Source: Labilithrix sp. (lineage in GTDB: Bacteria > Myxococcota_A > Polyangia > Polyangiales > Polyangiaceae). Taken from it: a stretch of 61,896 bases of DNA. The notes under the pieces were generated by a model, which did no database searches, was not told where the DNA came from, and saw only the letters and a program-made list of their open reading frames with translations. Positions within the stretch are counted from its first letter, which is position 1. The number at the start of each line of letters is the position of its first letter. This document shows positions 18,330 to 28,000 of this stretch, piece after piece. The stretch lies in NCBI GenBank assembly GCA_019637105.1, contig JAHBWF010000026.1, positions 1 through 61,896 of the forward strand, written 5' to 3'. A program made the position numbers and the translations under genes.

Positions 18330-19188
18330 TTACTTCCCTCCCCCGATCTGGATCGATCCGGAGGCGCCGCTCGGCGAGGCCGAGCCCTCGGTCTTGACCG
18401 GCGACGCCGCCGCGCCCGAGCCGCCCGGCCCGAGCGACGCGATCTTCTCGCCCCACTCGATCGTCGGGCGCTGCTCGAGCGGCGTGGTCACGCCGCCCTT
18501 CTCGAGGGCGGTCGCGACGAGCGAGAGCGTCTTGCCCTCGACGGCGGTGAAGGAGTGGGCGCTCTTCACCTCGAACTTGTAGCCGCGGAGGTAGGTGAAG
18601 ACGCCGTAGCCGTTGCCCTGGAAGTTCAGGATGACCTGGACCGTGTGGCCCCGGCGGCATCGATCCGCTGGGAAGATCGATCCCCTGATCGGCGAGCGCG
18701 CCCGAGTCGTCCTGGCGGTTGTACTGGACGGCGCCGTCGACGACGAAGAGCGCCCGCGTGAGGCGGAAGGCGCTCGACATCTCGTTCTTGAAGGTGACCT
18801 CCGCGCGCGAGCCGGCGGCGCCGCCCGAGAGGATCGTGTCCGAGAGCAGCGCGAGGCGGGTGTGGCTGCGACGGATCTGGTCCTTCAGCTCGTCGACGCG
18901 CGCCTCGAGGTCACGGAGGCGCACCGAGGTCGCGCCGTCCATCGCGGGCTTGTCCGGGACCGACGGTTGGCCCCAGTGCCGGCGGGCGCCGTCGCTGTAC
19001 CGGTCGATGCAGCTGCCCGCCGCCGTCGGGGTCGAGGCGGCTGCCGTCAGCCCCGCGGCCGGCGCCGCCGTGGCCGTTCGGCGGCCGTCGGCGCCGGCTT
19101 CGGCTGCTGCGCCGACGCAATGGGCGCTCCACCGAGACCACCGAGGGCAGTGGAGGCTGAAGTGCGCGCATAGCGCGTGACGTCGCAT
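18330..19188 (-). pseudogene. Secreted coiled-coil protein, first gene of the Glt-like operon, frame disrupted
   Basis: From the ATG at 19188 the first frame gives MRRHALCA but then no signal peptide. The neighbouring frame gives a perfect one (TALGGLGGAPIASA-QQPKPAP). The first frame resumes with a coiled coil (RLRDLEARVDELKDQIRRSH) and a beta-rich domain (LFVVDGAVQYNRQD). At 18649-18652 a run of four C on the + strand breaks the frame; removing one base joins it to VQVILNFQGNGYGVFTY and the last 79 codons ending IQIGGGK. The restored protein is about 285 residues and periplasmic. Its stop lies 2 bp before the next start. At least three small indels are needed, so either sequence quality is poor here or the gene has decayed. 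Confidence 0.65.
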
Positions 19189-19882
19189 CGCTCGATTCCC
19201 TTTCAAGACGGCTGACGCTGGCAGATGTTTATTGATCCGAGGATGAATGACCCGATGAGGGCGTGCATCTAGGACGATCCGCTCGGCTTCCGGATTGTCG
19301 CTGCACGGCGAACGAGGAGGCGCGGGTCGCGCACTGCGTCGATCCCCGTTTGAAGCGAGCACGAGTGTAGGCCCCCGGGATGGGACCTTGCAACGGCCCA
19401 AGAAATGACCAGCTCCGCGCGCCCGCTGAGCCCACCGGGGAGCTCGGGGGACCAAGCCGCTTGAGCCATGTCGAGAAGGCGCCTATCACGTTCGGGTCGA
19501 TCGGCCGGGGTTCGTCAAGTGCGACGCCATGCGTCACATCGCTCGCCTCGGGGGCGTGGGGTGGCCCAGGGACCGGGCCGGAAGCGACTGAGCTCGTATC
19601 GGTTCCGGCGCCGAGAACTTTGTGGCGCGAGGCCCGTCTCACGTTCCAAGGAAATGAACAAGCCAGTGTTCTCGGCCCGTTCGGGAAGCGAGGCGACGGT
19701 ACAGGTCGCGAATCGCGGCCTGTTCGATGTACGCTTGGGCCGCCCCCGATCTTGAGGGTGTCGGGCCTGACGCCATCGTGCGTTGGAGCGACATGCCCGA
19801 GACTCTCACCGTGCGTCCAGGAGCAGCCCCGCGATGAGCGGCGTCCCTGGGGCGAACGCTGGATCCGCCCGACGAGACGCTG
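19189..19882. other. Long divergent spacer between the Glt-like operon and the ECF sigma gene
   Basis: About 690 bp with visibly more A and T near 19220-19260 and 19360-19420 than the flanking genes. It must carry the promoters of both divergent units. Frames of up to 167 codons cross it, but they lack codon bias and any recognisable motif. An imperfect inverted repeat (GTTC...GAAC) lies near 19604-19620. AGGAG at about 19821 precedes an ATG at 19834 that may be the true sigma-factor start. I cannot name a promoter with confidence. Confidence 0.4.
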
Positions 19883-20455
19883 ATGCTCCGGTATCAGCAG
19901 GGCGATCGAGCGGCGTTCGCCCAGCTCGTACGCCGGCACCAGACCGCGCTTTACAACTTCGCGCTCCGCCAGGTCCGTGTCCCGCAGGTCGCCGAGGACG
20001 TGGTCCAGGAGAGCTTCGTGCGGGTGGTGCAGAACGCCGCCGACTTCAAGCACGAGGCGCGCTTCACCACCTGGGTCTACACGATCACCCGGAACCTCTG
20101 CATCGACCACCTCCGCAAGCGCGCGCTCCGCAAGCACCCGTCGCTCGACGAGTCGCGCGGTGAGGAGGGCGACGGACCGACGTTGGGCGAGCAGACCGCC
20201 GACCCCCGCGCGAGCGTCGAGCGCGAAGCCACCGGCACGGAGCTCAAGCAGAGGATCGCGCGGGCCGTCGACACGCTGCCGGACGAACAACGCGAGGTCT
20301 TTCTGATGCGCGAGATCGCCAACCTGCCGTTCAAGGAGATCGCCGAGATCACCAGCGTGCCGGAGAACACGGTCAAGAGCCGCATGCGCTACGCCCTCGA
20401 GCGACTCCAGGAGCACCTCGCCGAATACGAAGAGTACGCCCGCGCCCTCCGCTGA
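19883..20455 (+). CDS. ECF-type RNA polymerase sigma factor
   Basis: 190 residues. Region 2 lies at about residues 8-75: QLVRRHQTALYNFALRQV, DVVQESFVRVV, then FTTWVYTITRNLCIDHLRK for -10 recognition. Region 4 lies at about 135-185 with LPDEQREVFLMREIANLPF and the helix-turn-helix IAEITSVPENTVKSRMRYAL. The same frame upstream of the ATG at 19883 encodes DPPDETL, which is normal for the family N-terminus. The best ribosome-binding site (AGGAG) precedes an ATG at 19834 in another frame, so a one-base error near 19860 may hide the true start. The anti-sigma gene follows 64 bp later. Confidence 0.9.
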   Translation: MLRYQQGDRAAFAQLVRRHQTALYNFALRQVRVPQVAEDVVQESFVRVVQNAADFKHEARFTTWVYTITRNLCIDHLRKRALRKHPSLDESRGEEGDGPTLGEQTADPRASVEREATGTELKQRIARAVDTLPDEQREVFLMREIANLPFKEIAEITSVPENTVKSRMRYALERLQEHLAEYEEYARALR

Positions 20456-20519
20456 GGGCGCCGCGAGCAGACACGTTCACGAAGCCTTACTTTCAGTCAA
20501 TCAGCTCCGGAGTCACCCG

Positions 20520-21911
20520 ATGGATTGCGAGAAGTTCGAACCCCTGCTGCTCGACGAGCTCTACGAGGAGCTCGACGAGCTCACGAGCGCGGCCGTCAAG
20601 CGGCACGTGTCCGGCTGCGCTCGCTGCGCGGCGATCCTCGGCGACATGACGTCCACGCGGCGCGCGGTGTCGCTGCCGCTCGTCCCGGCGCCGGCGGACC
20701 TCGAGGACCGCATCCTCGCCGCCGTGAAGGAGGCGCAGAAGGTCGTCCCCATCAGGAGCCGGCTGTCGCGCGCGCTCTCCGTCGCGGGCAGCTGGGCGAT
20801 GCGTCCGCAGACGGCGATGGCCGCCGTGTTCCTCCTGATGATCGGCACGAGCGCGTTCCTCGTCCGCTCGAAGAACCACGGGAGCCGCGACGCGGCGGTC
20901 TCGGTGACCGTCGCGGGCGCCCCCGCCCCGACCGAAGCCGCGGCCGAGAGCGACTCGCTCGACGACAAGCAGCCGCCGCGGCCGCTCACGGCCCGACGCC
21001 TCCCAACGTGACGCGACCTCCGGCGCCCGCGGCGTCCGCGCTCGCGCTCGCCGAGCGCGCGGACGACGACAACGGGCCGTTCGACCGCCTCACCGCCGGC
21101 GCCGCGCGCGACAAGGCGAAGGAGGAGTCGGGCACGCTCGCGAGCGCCTTTGCGCCGAGCCTGCGGCGGCGACTCGAGCGCGCGGCGCCCGCCGCCCGCG
21201 CCGACGACCGAACCCCACCCTGCCCGCTGCTTTCATCGGGTGAACGCCGGCGCGCCTGCGCGCCGGGCGAGGCGGGTACGACGGCGTCTCGCAGGCCCCC
21301 GCCACGCCGTACGCCACCAAGCGCACCGGGCCGGCGAACCAGGCGGTGATCCGTTCAGCCCGGCGCCGCGGCGTTCCGCGCGCGAAACTTCGCCGAGGCG
21401 ACCCGGTGTTCGACGCCGCCGCGCAGAGCGGCGATCCGAACGCGGCGCTTGGCCGCGGAGAGCACGCGCGAAAGGCCAGGGTTGCGCGGTCGCGCTCGGC
21501 CGCTTCGATCAGCCTCGCGCAGAAGAGCGCCGGCTCGTGGACGTGGCAACGAAGTCGCCCGCGCGGCGCGCTGCCAGATGGCGATGGATCAGCTCGACGG
21601 GCGCGGTCGGCTCGACAAGCTCGCGCAGGTCCCCTGCACCAGCAGGCCGCGCAGCACGCGCTCGCGGAGCTCAACCAGGTCGCCGCGCGCAAGGAGGCGA
21701 TGCCGGCGGCGCGACGGGCGGAGCGGCGGCCGCGCCGAGGCACGCCGCGCCGGCGGCCCGCCCCGCCGCCCTCGCGCGGGCGCCCTCCGAGGCGCAGGAG
21801 CAGAAGAAGGCGGCCGACCACGCGGCCGGGTTCCCAGCGGAGGCCGCCGCGTCTGATGACGACGTCGGTGGTCGCCGCCTGGCCGAGTACGACGCCGCAC
21901 GCGCGCTGTAA
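20520..21911 (+). pseudogene. Anti-sigma factor (zinc-finger type), 3' half broken by many indels
   Basis: The first 150 codons are a clean anti-sigma factor: a ZAS-type zinc site with Cys3, His29, Cys33 and Cys36 (HVSGCARC), then a single membrane helix near 98-115. The frame then stops at 21011. The expected C-terminal half continues piecewise in all three frames: QAAAAAHGPTPPNVT, GYDGVSQAPATPYATKRTG, VFDAAAQSGDPNAAL, AAESTRE, QGCAVALGRFDQ, LAQKSAGSW, GNEVARAARCQMAMDQLD, HQQAAQHALAELNQVAARKE, and an Ala-rich end at 21911. At least nine frame changes are needed. The C-terminal domain looks TPR-like and periplasmic. It should sequester the sigma factor encoded directly upstream. The intact cytoplasmic part may still bind sigma. 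Confidence 0.7.
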
Positions 21912-21965
21912 CCCCTCGGACCGGAGCGTGATCGGCGCGACTGATCGCCGCGCGCTCTGCTCGTC

Positions 21966-22568
21966 GTGGATCTGTTCGCTGCGGACGCCGCGCGTCGCGA
22001 GTCTCCAGCCGGCGCGGCTCCGCCCGGCGGCGGCGCGCGACACGAGCCCCCGCGCGATCTGTATGTACAACGCCTGCGCGCGCCTCGGCTCCTCGCCGAA
22101 GCAGGCGCCTCGCCGTCGCTCGCCGGGGGGACGATCGACAACGCCGCGCGCGCGCTCGCAGGCGCGGGCGCGCCGGTCGACGCGACGCGCCTCGCGGCCG
22201 CGCGCGCCTCTCTCGTCGAGGGCTACGTCGCCGCGGTGCGCGACGGAGAGCGCGCCGCGGCGCTGGCCGCGTGGGCGTATCCGGCGTGCGTCGTCCCGCT
22301 CGTGGACGGCGCGGTCGCGATCGCCTGCGGTCTCCCGACCGACGACGGCGAGGCGCTCGGCGCGTGGGCCGCGCAGATCGCGGGCCGCCTCGTGAAGGCG
22401 AAGGTCCGACGGGCCGTCCTCTCGGGGCCGCCCCGCGCGAGGGCCGAGGTCGCGAGCGCCGTCGAGCTGGTCGGGATCGAGGTCGTGCCGGACGCGAGCG
22501 GCGAGCACGCCGGCGGGAAGCCCGCGACGCCCGCGAAGAGCTGGCTCCGCCTCCCCTGGCGGAAATGA
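21966..22568 (+). CDS. Hypothetical protein
   Basis: 200-codon frame starting with GTG at 21966 that I do not recognise. The first 45 residues are Ala/Pro/Gly/Arg-rich and look unlike a folded domain, so the true start may be farther in. From about residue 65 the composition is protein-like: ASLVEGYVAAVRDGERAAAL, VVPLVDGAVAIACGLPTDD and VKAKVRRAVLSGPPRARAEV. No signal peptide or membrane helix is seen. It follows the damaged anti-sigma gene and may itself be affected by indels at its 5' end. Confidence 0.45.
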   Translation: MDLFAADAARRESPAGAAPPGGGARHEPPRDLYVQRLRAPRLLAEAGASPSLAGGTIDNAARALAGAGAPVDATRLAAARASLVEGYVAAVRDGERAAALAAWAYPACVVPLVDGAVAIACGLPTDDGEALGAWAAQIAGRLVKAKVRRAVLSGPPRARAEVASAVELVGIEVVPDASGEHAGGKPATPAKSWLRLPWRK

Positions 22569-22641
22569 CCCCGGCCGGCCCGCGGGAGGTCGTTTTCGCT
22601 CGTGGCGCGCGGCGACGCGCTCATACTAGAGTGCTCACGCC

Positions 22642-24423
22642 ATGGCGCGTCTCTCTCAGGAAGCCTCCTCGCGGGTTCGAGGCACGTCTCGGACGCGAGG
22701 CGCCGCGCTCGTCGCGGCGAGCGTGCTCGTCGTCGCGCTCGGCTCGCTCGCCGGCCCGACGGCGTGCGCGACGCCGGACGACGCCGTCCGCGCGTCGATC
22801 GTCGCCGGCTTCTCGGCGCCGCGCGGCGTGCTCGACAAGGCGAGTCAGCTCGAGCTGCGCGTCCTCGACGGATCGGTCGGCTGCGACGACGCGACCGGCG
22901 CCGTCACGTTCCCCGACGGCGACGCGAGCGCGCGCCAGATCGCGAAGACGAACCTCGGTCAGGACGGGTGCCTGCCGAACGTGAAGTTCTGCGGGAACGT
23001 CTCGATCGAGAAGAGCGCCGCGCCGCGCGTGTTCGAGGCGGCGGCGCGCGCCGGCGCGAGCCTGCTCGCCGTGGGCTGCACGACGGCGACGATCGACCAG
23101 GACGCCGTACCCATCTCGATCAAGATGTTCCGCTACCTCGCGCCGGCGGTCTGCGGCGACGGCACGATCCAGCCCACCGAGCAGTGCGAGCCCGGCGGCA
23201 CGTCCGTCTGCGACGACGCGTGCCAGTCGACCGAGATCCTCCTGTCGGTCGGGGCGAGCGGCAACAAGACGTCGACCGGAAAGGCCGGCGACAAGACCGA
23301 CGCCTTCTTCCTCTGGCCGCAGGGGAGCGGGGCCGGCGGGCGGTTCCTCGCCTTCTTCTCCGATCGCGCCGTCCCGAGCGGCGGCGGCACGCTCGAGGTC
23401 GGGCTGCGCGTGATGAGCGACGACCTCTCCCCCGCGACGAGCCCCCCGGCGCTCGCGAACGGATCGATCTTCCTCCCCAACGGAGGCGTCTTTCCCCCGG
23501 ACGCCACGCCGCGCCAGCAGTCGCTGCCGGCGGCCGCGCTCCTCGGCGGCAAGTACTACGTCGCCTTCCAGGACGACGTCGGCGCGTCGCTCGACATCCA
23601 CCTGCGCGTCGTCGACGACCTCTTCCAGGCCGACGGCGCGGCTCCGCTCGGCATCAACGGCGGCGACGACGGCGAGCCCGGCATCCAGACGGCCCCGGCC
23701 ATCGCCGCCGGCGCCGATCGGCTCTTCATCGCGTGGCAGGATCAGGCGGCGGGGACCATCGTCGGCCGCACGCTCAACGCGGCGCGGACCCTCGGCAGCC
23801 AGAACCAGATCAGCACCGGGAACGGCAACGTGCGCCCGCAGGTCGCCGCCACCGGCAAGGGCTGGGTCACGGTGTGGCGGAGCGACACCGGCATCAAGCT
23901 TCGCGCCGTCGACGCGAACGGCACGCCGTCGGGCGGCGAGCAGACGGTGAACGAAGGCGGCGGCGGCGCGGAGGGCGGGCGCGTCGCCTCGCTCCCCGAC
24001 GGGCGCTTCGCCGTCGTGTGGGAGAAGGGGGGCGACATCTTCGTCCAGCGCTACGACGAGCGCGCGATCCCGATCGACGGCGACCAGGCGGCGCCCGTGA
24101 ACGACGTCGTCACCGACGGCGATCAGACGCAGCCGACGATCGCCGCCACGCCGGCGGCCGGCGGCTCGTACGTGATCGCCTGGCGCGACGCGAACAGCGG
24201 GCACATCCGCGCGCGCTTCCTCGGCGGCTCGTCGGGCTTCCTCTTCAACAACGTGAACGGCCAGTCGACCGAGTTCCAGGCGAGCCGGATCGACGGCCGC
24301 GACCGCGTCGCGCCGGTCGTCGCCGCCGGGGGCAGCGGACCGTTCGTGGCGATCGGGTGGGAGGACAAGTCGCCCTCGGACGCCGGCATCGTCGTGCGCC
24401 GCTTCCCGCTCCCGAGCGACTAG
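22642..24423 (+). CDS. Secreted lipoprotein with Myxococcus cysteine-rich repeat
   Basis: 593 residues. A long basic N-region and hydrophobic core end in a lipobox at Cys42 (GPTAC). Near residue 171 is a CGDGTIQPTEQCEPG motif followed by CDDACQ, the cysteine-rich repeat (DUF4215 type) common in secreted myxobacterial proteins. The remaining 400 residues are beta-rich and repetitive, with blades such as DRLFIAWQDQAAGTIVGR, GWVTVWRSDTGIKLRAVDAN and FAVVWEKGGDIFVQRYDE. This suggests a propeller-like surface protein. No catalytic motif is evident and the function is unknown. It stands alone with its own upstream region. Confidence 0.75.
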   Translation: MARLSQEASSRVRGTSRTRGAALVAASVLVVALGSLAGPTACATPDDAVRASIVAGFSAPRGVLDKASQLELRVLDGSVGCDDATGAVTFPDGDASARQIAKTNLGQDGCLPNVKFCGNVSIEKSAAPRVFEAAARAGASLLAVGCTTATIDQDAVPISIKMFRYLAPAVCGDGTIQPTEQCEPGGTSVCDDACQSTEILLSVGASGNKTSTGKAGDKTDAFFLWPQGSGAGGRFLAFFSDRAVPSGGGTLEVGLRVMSDDLSPATSPPALANGSIFLPNGGVFPPDATPRQQSLPAAALLGGKYYVAFQDDVGASLDIHLRVVDDLFQADGAAPLGINGGDDGEPGIQTAPAIAAGADRLFIAWQDQAAGTIVGRTLNAARTLGSQNQISTGNGNVRPQVAATGKGWVTVWRSDTGIKLRAVDANGTPSGGEQTVNEGGGGAEGGRVASLPDGRFAVVWEKGGDIFVQRYDERAIPIDGDQAAPVNDVVTDGDQTQPTIAATPAAGGSYVIAWRDANSGHIRARFLGGSSGFLFNNVNGQSTEFQASRIDGRDRVAPVVAAGGSGPFVAIGWEDKSPSDAGIVVRRFPLPSD

Positions 24424-24468
24424 GCGGTCTCAGCGTCGGGGCTCGGGTGGACCGGGCTGGGGAGGCCG

Positions 24469-24861
24469 TCAGTTCGGATCGCGGAGGTAGGCGATCGTCC
24501 GGATGACCTCGACGAGCCGCTCGCGCTCCTCGAGCTTCAGGTTGATGAAGCGGATCCCCATCCCGGGGTTCGGGTTGTCGCCGTCCGGGCGCACGTCGTT
24601 CACCCAGGCGACCGTGCCTTCGAGCTTGAAGCCCTGCGCCCCGGGCGGGGAGAACGTGAGCAGGAGGCGCGTGCCGGTCTTCAGCGGCTCGACCGTGCGG
24701 ACGAAGATGCCCATCGCGCTGATGTTCGTGATCGACGCGAAGAGGAACGTGTCCGAGGCGACGCAGTCGACGGCCCACTCGACGTCGAAGCGGTCGAAGG
24801 TGCGACGCTCGGCGACGGACTCGTCCACCGCTTCTGCCGCTCGGTCGTTCTTGCTGCTCAT
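24469..24861 (-). CDS. PilZ domain protein (c-di-GMP binding)
   Basis: 130 residues from the ATG at 24861; the frame is open for 15 more codons upstream. The PilZ signature is complete: an arginine motif at residues 19-24 (RRTFDR) and an NISAMG turn that matches (D/N)xSxxG about 30 residues later. The rest is the expected six-stranded barrel and C-terminal helix (NLKLEERERLVEVIRTIAY). It should bind cyclic di-GMP in the cytoplasm and act as a stand-alone adaptor. The neighbouring genes do not reveal its target. Confidence 0.85.
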   Translation of the reverse strand: MSSKNDRAAEAVDESVAERRTFDRFDVEWAVDCVASDTFLFASITNISAMGIFVRTVEPLKTGTRLLLTFSPPGAQGFKLEGTVAWVNDVRPDGDNPNPGMGIRFINLKLEERERLVEVIRTIAYLRDPN

Positions 24862-25008
24862 GATGCGACTCACCCCCGAGTGATGCTGGCGCATAGCCCG
24901 GGACAATGTTGGGCGCCAGCCGAAACGGTCTTTCTCCCGCGGCGGCTCGGGCGCGCGCGGCCCCGAAATCGGCCTCGAGTTCGTGCGTGCGCGGGGCGCG
25001 ATCGCGCG

Positions 25009-28000
25009 CTACTGCACGCGGAGCGCCCCGCCGTTCACGCGGTTGTCGCCGTCGCTCGTCCCCGAGACGACCTTCATGCGCGTCTCACCGACGAACAGGC
25101 CGAACCAGAGGTTGTACGCGCCCGGGCTGAAGTTGGGCTCGAGGCTGAACTCGTGGTCGTCCATGATGATGTCGTCCTTCAGCCAGAGCGACATCGGGTA
25201 CTTGTTCTCGCAGATCTTGTGATCGCCGTTGTGGCGCCGGCGGAAACCGTCGACGTGGATGAACATGTCCCACTCGGACTGCAGCGGCGCGAGGACCTTG
25301 AAATAGGTCCTCATGTGGTACTTCTTGCCCGGCGCGACGCGGTCCACCAGCCTCCCGGCGGAGTCGGCGATGTCGTAGCCGAGCACCTGGAGCCTGTCGT
25401 CGAGGACGACCTCGAGCTTGCGCTGAGGCGTCGGCGGCGCCGTGAGGACGATGCGCGAGAGCGGGTTCTGGTTCTTCTCCGAGTCGCGGAGCGACGAGGC
25501 GACGAGCACGATCTGGCTCGAACGCGCGTCGAGCACCGGCAGGTTGTCGCCGTTCGCCGTTCGCTCGCGGTACGCGCGGTTGAGGCGTGAGAGCTCCTCG
25601 GCGCGGACCGCGAGGAAGCGGCGCGCGCCGGGATCGCCGCCCATCAGCCACTCGTACGCGCTCTGCGTGTCCTTCAAGATGAGGGGCTGCCCGCCGGCGT
25701 AGTACGCCGCGGTCCGGCCGCCGACGCCGAACAGCGCGAGCGGCTCCGCGCCCTTGTGCGTGCGCTGGTAGCTCTCGAAGATCTCCTTCGGCGAGAGCTG
25801 GTTCGCGAGCGCGGGGTAATACGAGAAGCAGAGGACCGCCGACACCGTCGCGCCGAAGAGCGCGAGGAACGCCGCGCGGCTGCCGCGGAAGAGATCGCCG
25901 ACGACGCCCAGGACGAGGAAGAGCGCGACGCCCGACGGGATCGCGAGCGCGCCGGCGACCAGCGGGCGGAGGCCGACCTTCTGCCAGAGCGCGAGGAAGA
26001 GGACGGCCGGCACCTGGAGGTACATGAGCGGCGCGAGGACGAAGAGCGCCACGGGCCCCACGCCGTCCTCGAGCTTGTCGTGATCGACGGCCAGCTTGCC
26101 GAGGACGAGCTTCGGCACGGTCTCGCGGAGGCGGCCTTCCTTCAAGCGCTGCGCGAGATCCTCGAACGGCTCGAAGCCGCGGGTCGCCGACCGGCCGAGG
26201 ACCGCCCTCAGGCCCGACGCGACGTCGCCGGTCCCGCGACCGCGGGGCGCCCGGTCGAACGCCCAGACCCAGACGTCGCACCAGAAGTAGACGGCGAAGA
26301 TGGCGACGAGCGGCGCGAAGGCCGTGACCCACCACGCGTTGAGGACCGCGTCGCGCATCTGCGAGCTGAGCTGCGGGAGCCACTTGGCGTGCTGGCGCGT
26401 GCCGATCCAGACGGCGAGCCCGGCGAGCGACGCGCCGGCGACCATCGCGAAGTACGCGAGCGCCAGCATCCCGTCCCAGGCGTCGCGGAGCGCGAGGAGC
26501 ACCCGGAGGTAGCCCTTCGGCTCGAACGGCTCGCGCTCGGGATCGCGCTCGACCCACGTGAGGAAGGCGATGCCTGCGAAGCCGACGAGGACGACGGTCC
26601 AGATGGCGATCGAGTGGGCCTTGAAGCTCTCCGGGAAGGTCGCGCCCGAGGCGACCGAGAACGCGTGGAACGCCTTCTCCGGGATCTTGTGCAGCTCGTG
26701 GTGCATCAGGCCGAGCAGCACCATGGTGCCCACGCCGACGGCCACGGAGGGATGGGCGCCGCGCTCGTAGTCGCGGAGCGCGACGCCGCAGACCGCCGCC
26801 ATCACGGCGGGCGCGGAGAACGTGACGAGGTCGGCGCGCGGCGCCATCCAGCCGTGCGCGACGTACGCCACCGCCGCCCCGAGGAGCAGCACGAGGCGCG
26901 TCTGGCTCTCGCGCGCGAAGGCGTCGGGCCGCACGCGCGTCGGGGACGTGAACATGCGGCCGACCGCGAACGGGACGAACGCGCTCCAGGGCGCGAGCGC
27001 CGGGGCGAGGTGGCCGATCATGAAGTCGAACGTCGGGTACTTCGACGGCGGCTTCATCAGCGCGCCGGCGATCGGCACGGTCATGTCGTCGAAGTGGTCC
27101 GCGCCGATCGCGACCGCGCCGCGGATCGCGAAGGACACGCCGACCAGCGCGGCCACGCCGCCCGCGGCGTGAGCGAGCGAGTCGAGGCGCTGGCCGTTGG
27201 TGACCGCGACGAGGTAGGCGGCGCCGACGGCGAGCGCGGGGACGCCCACGCCGATGAGCGAGCCGCGCGTGTAGTAGCCGGCGACCAGGCCGACCGCCGC
27301 GAGCGCGAGCCAGGCCGCGCGGACCGCCCGGTCGCGCGCGTCCCCCTCCCTCGCGCCGAACACCGCGACGGCGAGGCCGCCGAACGACATCGCGAGGGCG
27401 GCCATCATCACGACGTCGCCGAGCATCGTGCGCGCCTGCACGAAGTAGAGGGGCATCGTGGTGAGCGCCACGGCCGAGAAGACGGCGGCGCGGCGGTCGA
27501 CGAGCCGGGCGACGAAGCCGTAGGTCGCGAGGACGCCGAGGACGCCCCAGAGCGCGAGCGGCGCGCGGCCGGCCCACTCGTGCAGGCCGAAGAGCTTGAA
27601 TCCGAGCGCGATCGACGTGAAGGGGAGCTGCGGGCGGCCGAGGTCGTTGAGGTGCGGGAGCGAGTTGTCGGCGCCCTCGAGCGCGAGGTTCGTCGCGCCG
27701 TGGAGGTTCAGGGCGACGCGTCGCGCGAGATCGGCGACGTTGAGCTCGTACGGGTCCCAGAGGCCGCTCTTCGTGAGCGGCGGGAGCACGAAGAAGAAGA
27801 CGACGGGGAGGAGGACGGCGATCGCCAGCGACAGCCACGCCGGGCCGTGGCCGTCGTCGCCGTCGTCGCCGCGCGATCGCGGACCGCCCTCGGCGGGCGG
27901 CGCGCTCTCGGCCGGCGGATCGCTCTTCGCGCCGCGCGCGGAGGGCTCCGGCTCGTCCTCCTTCGCCTCGCGCGCGGAGGGCTCCGGCCGGTCGTTCCCC

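Noticed and set aside
15898-19455. Extension of the TPR gene at 15898 into one 1185-residue protein starting at 19455
   Set aside because: A GTG with a good GGGAGG site and a signal peptide lies at 18327, two bases after the stop of the upstream gene. The extra part is a mixture of that gene and the spacer.
19380-19883. 167-codon plus-strand frame in the divergent spacer
   Set aside because: No third-position GC bias, no signal or domain, and no ribosome-binding site. It looks like chance in a promoter region.
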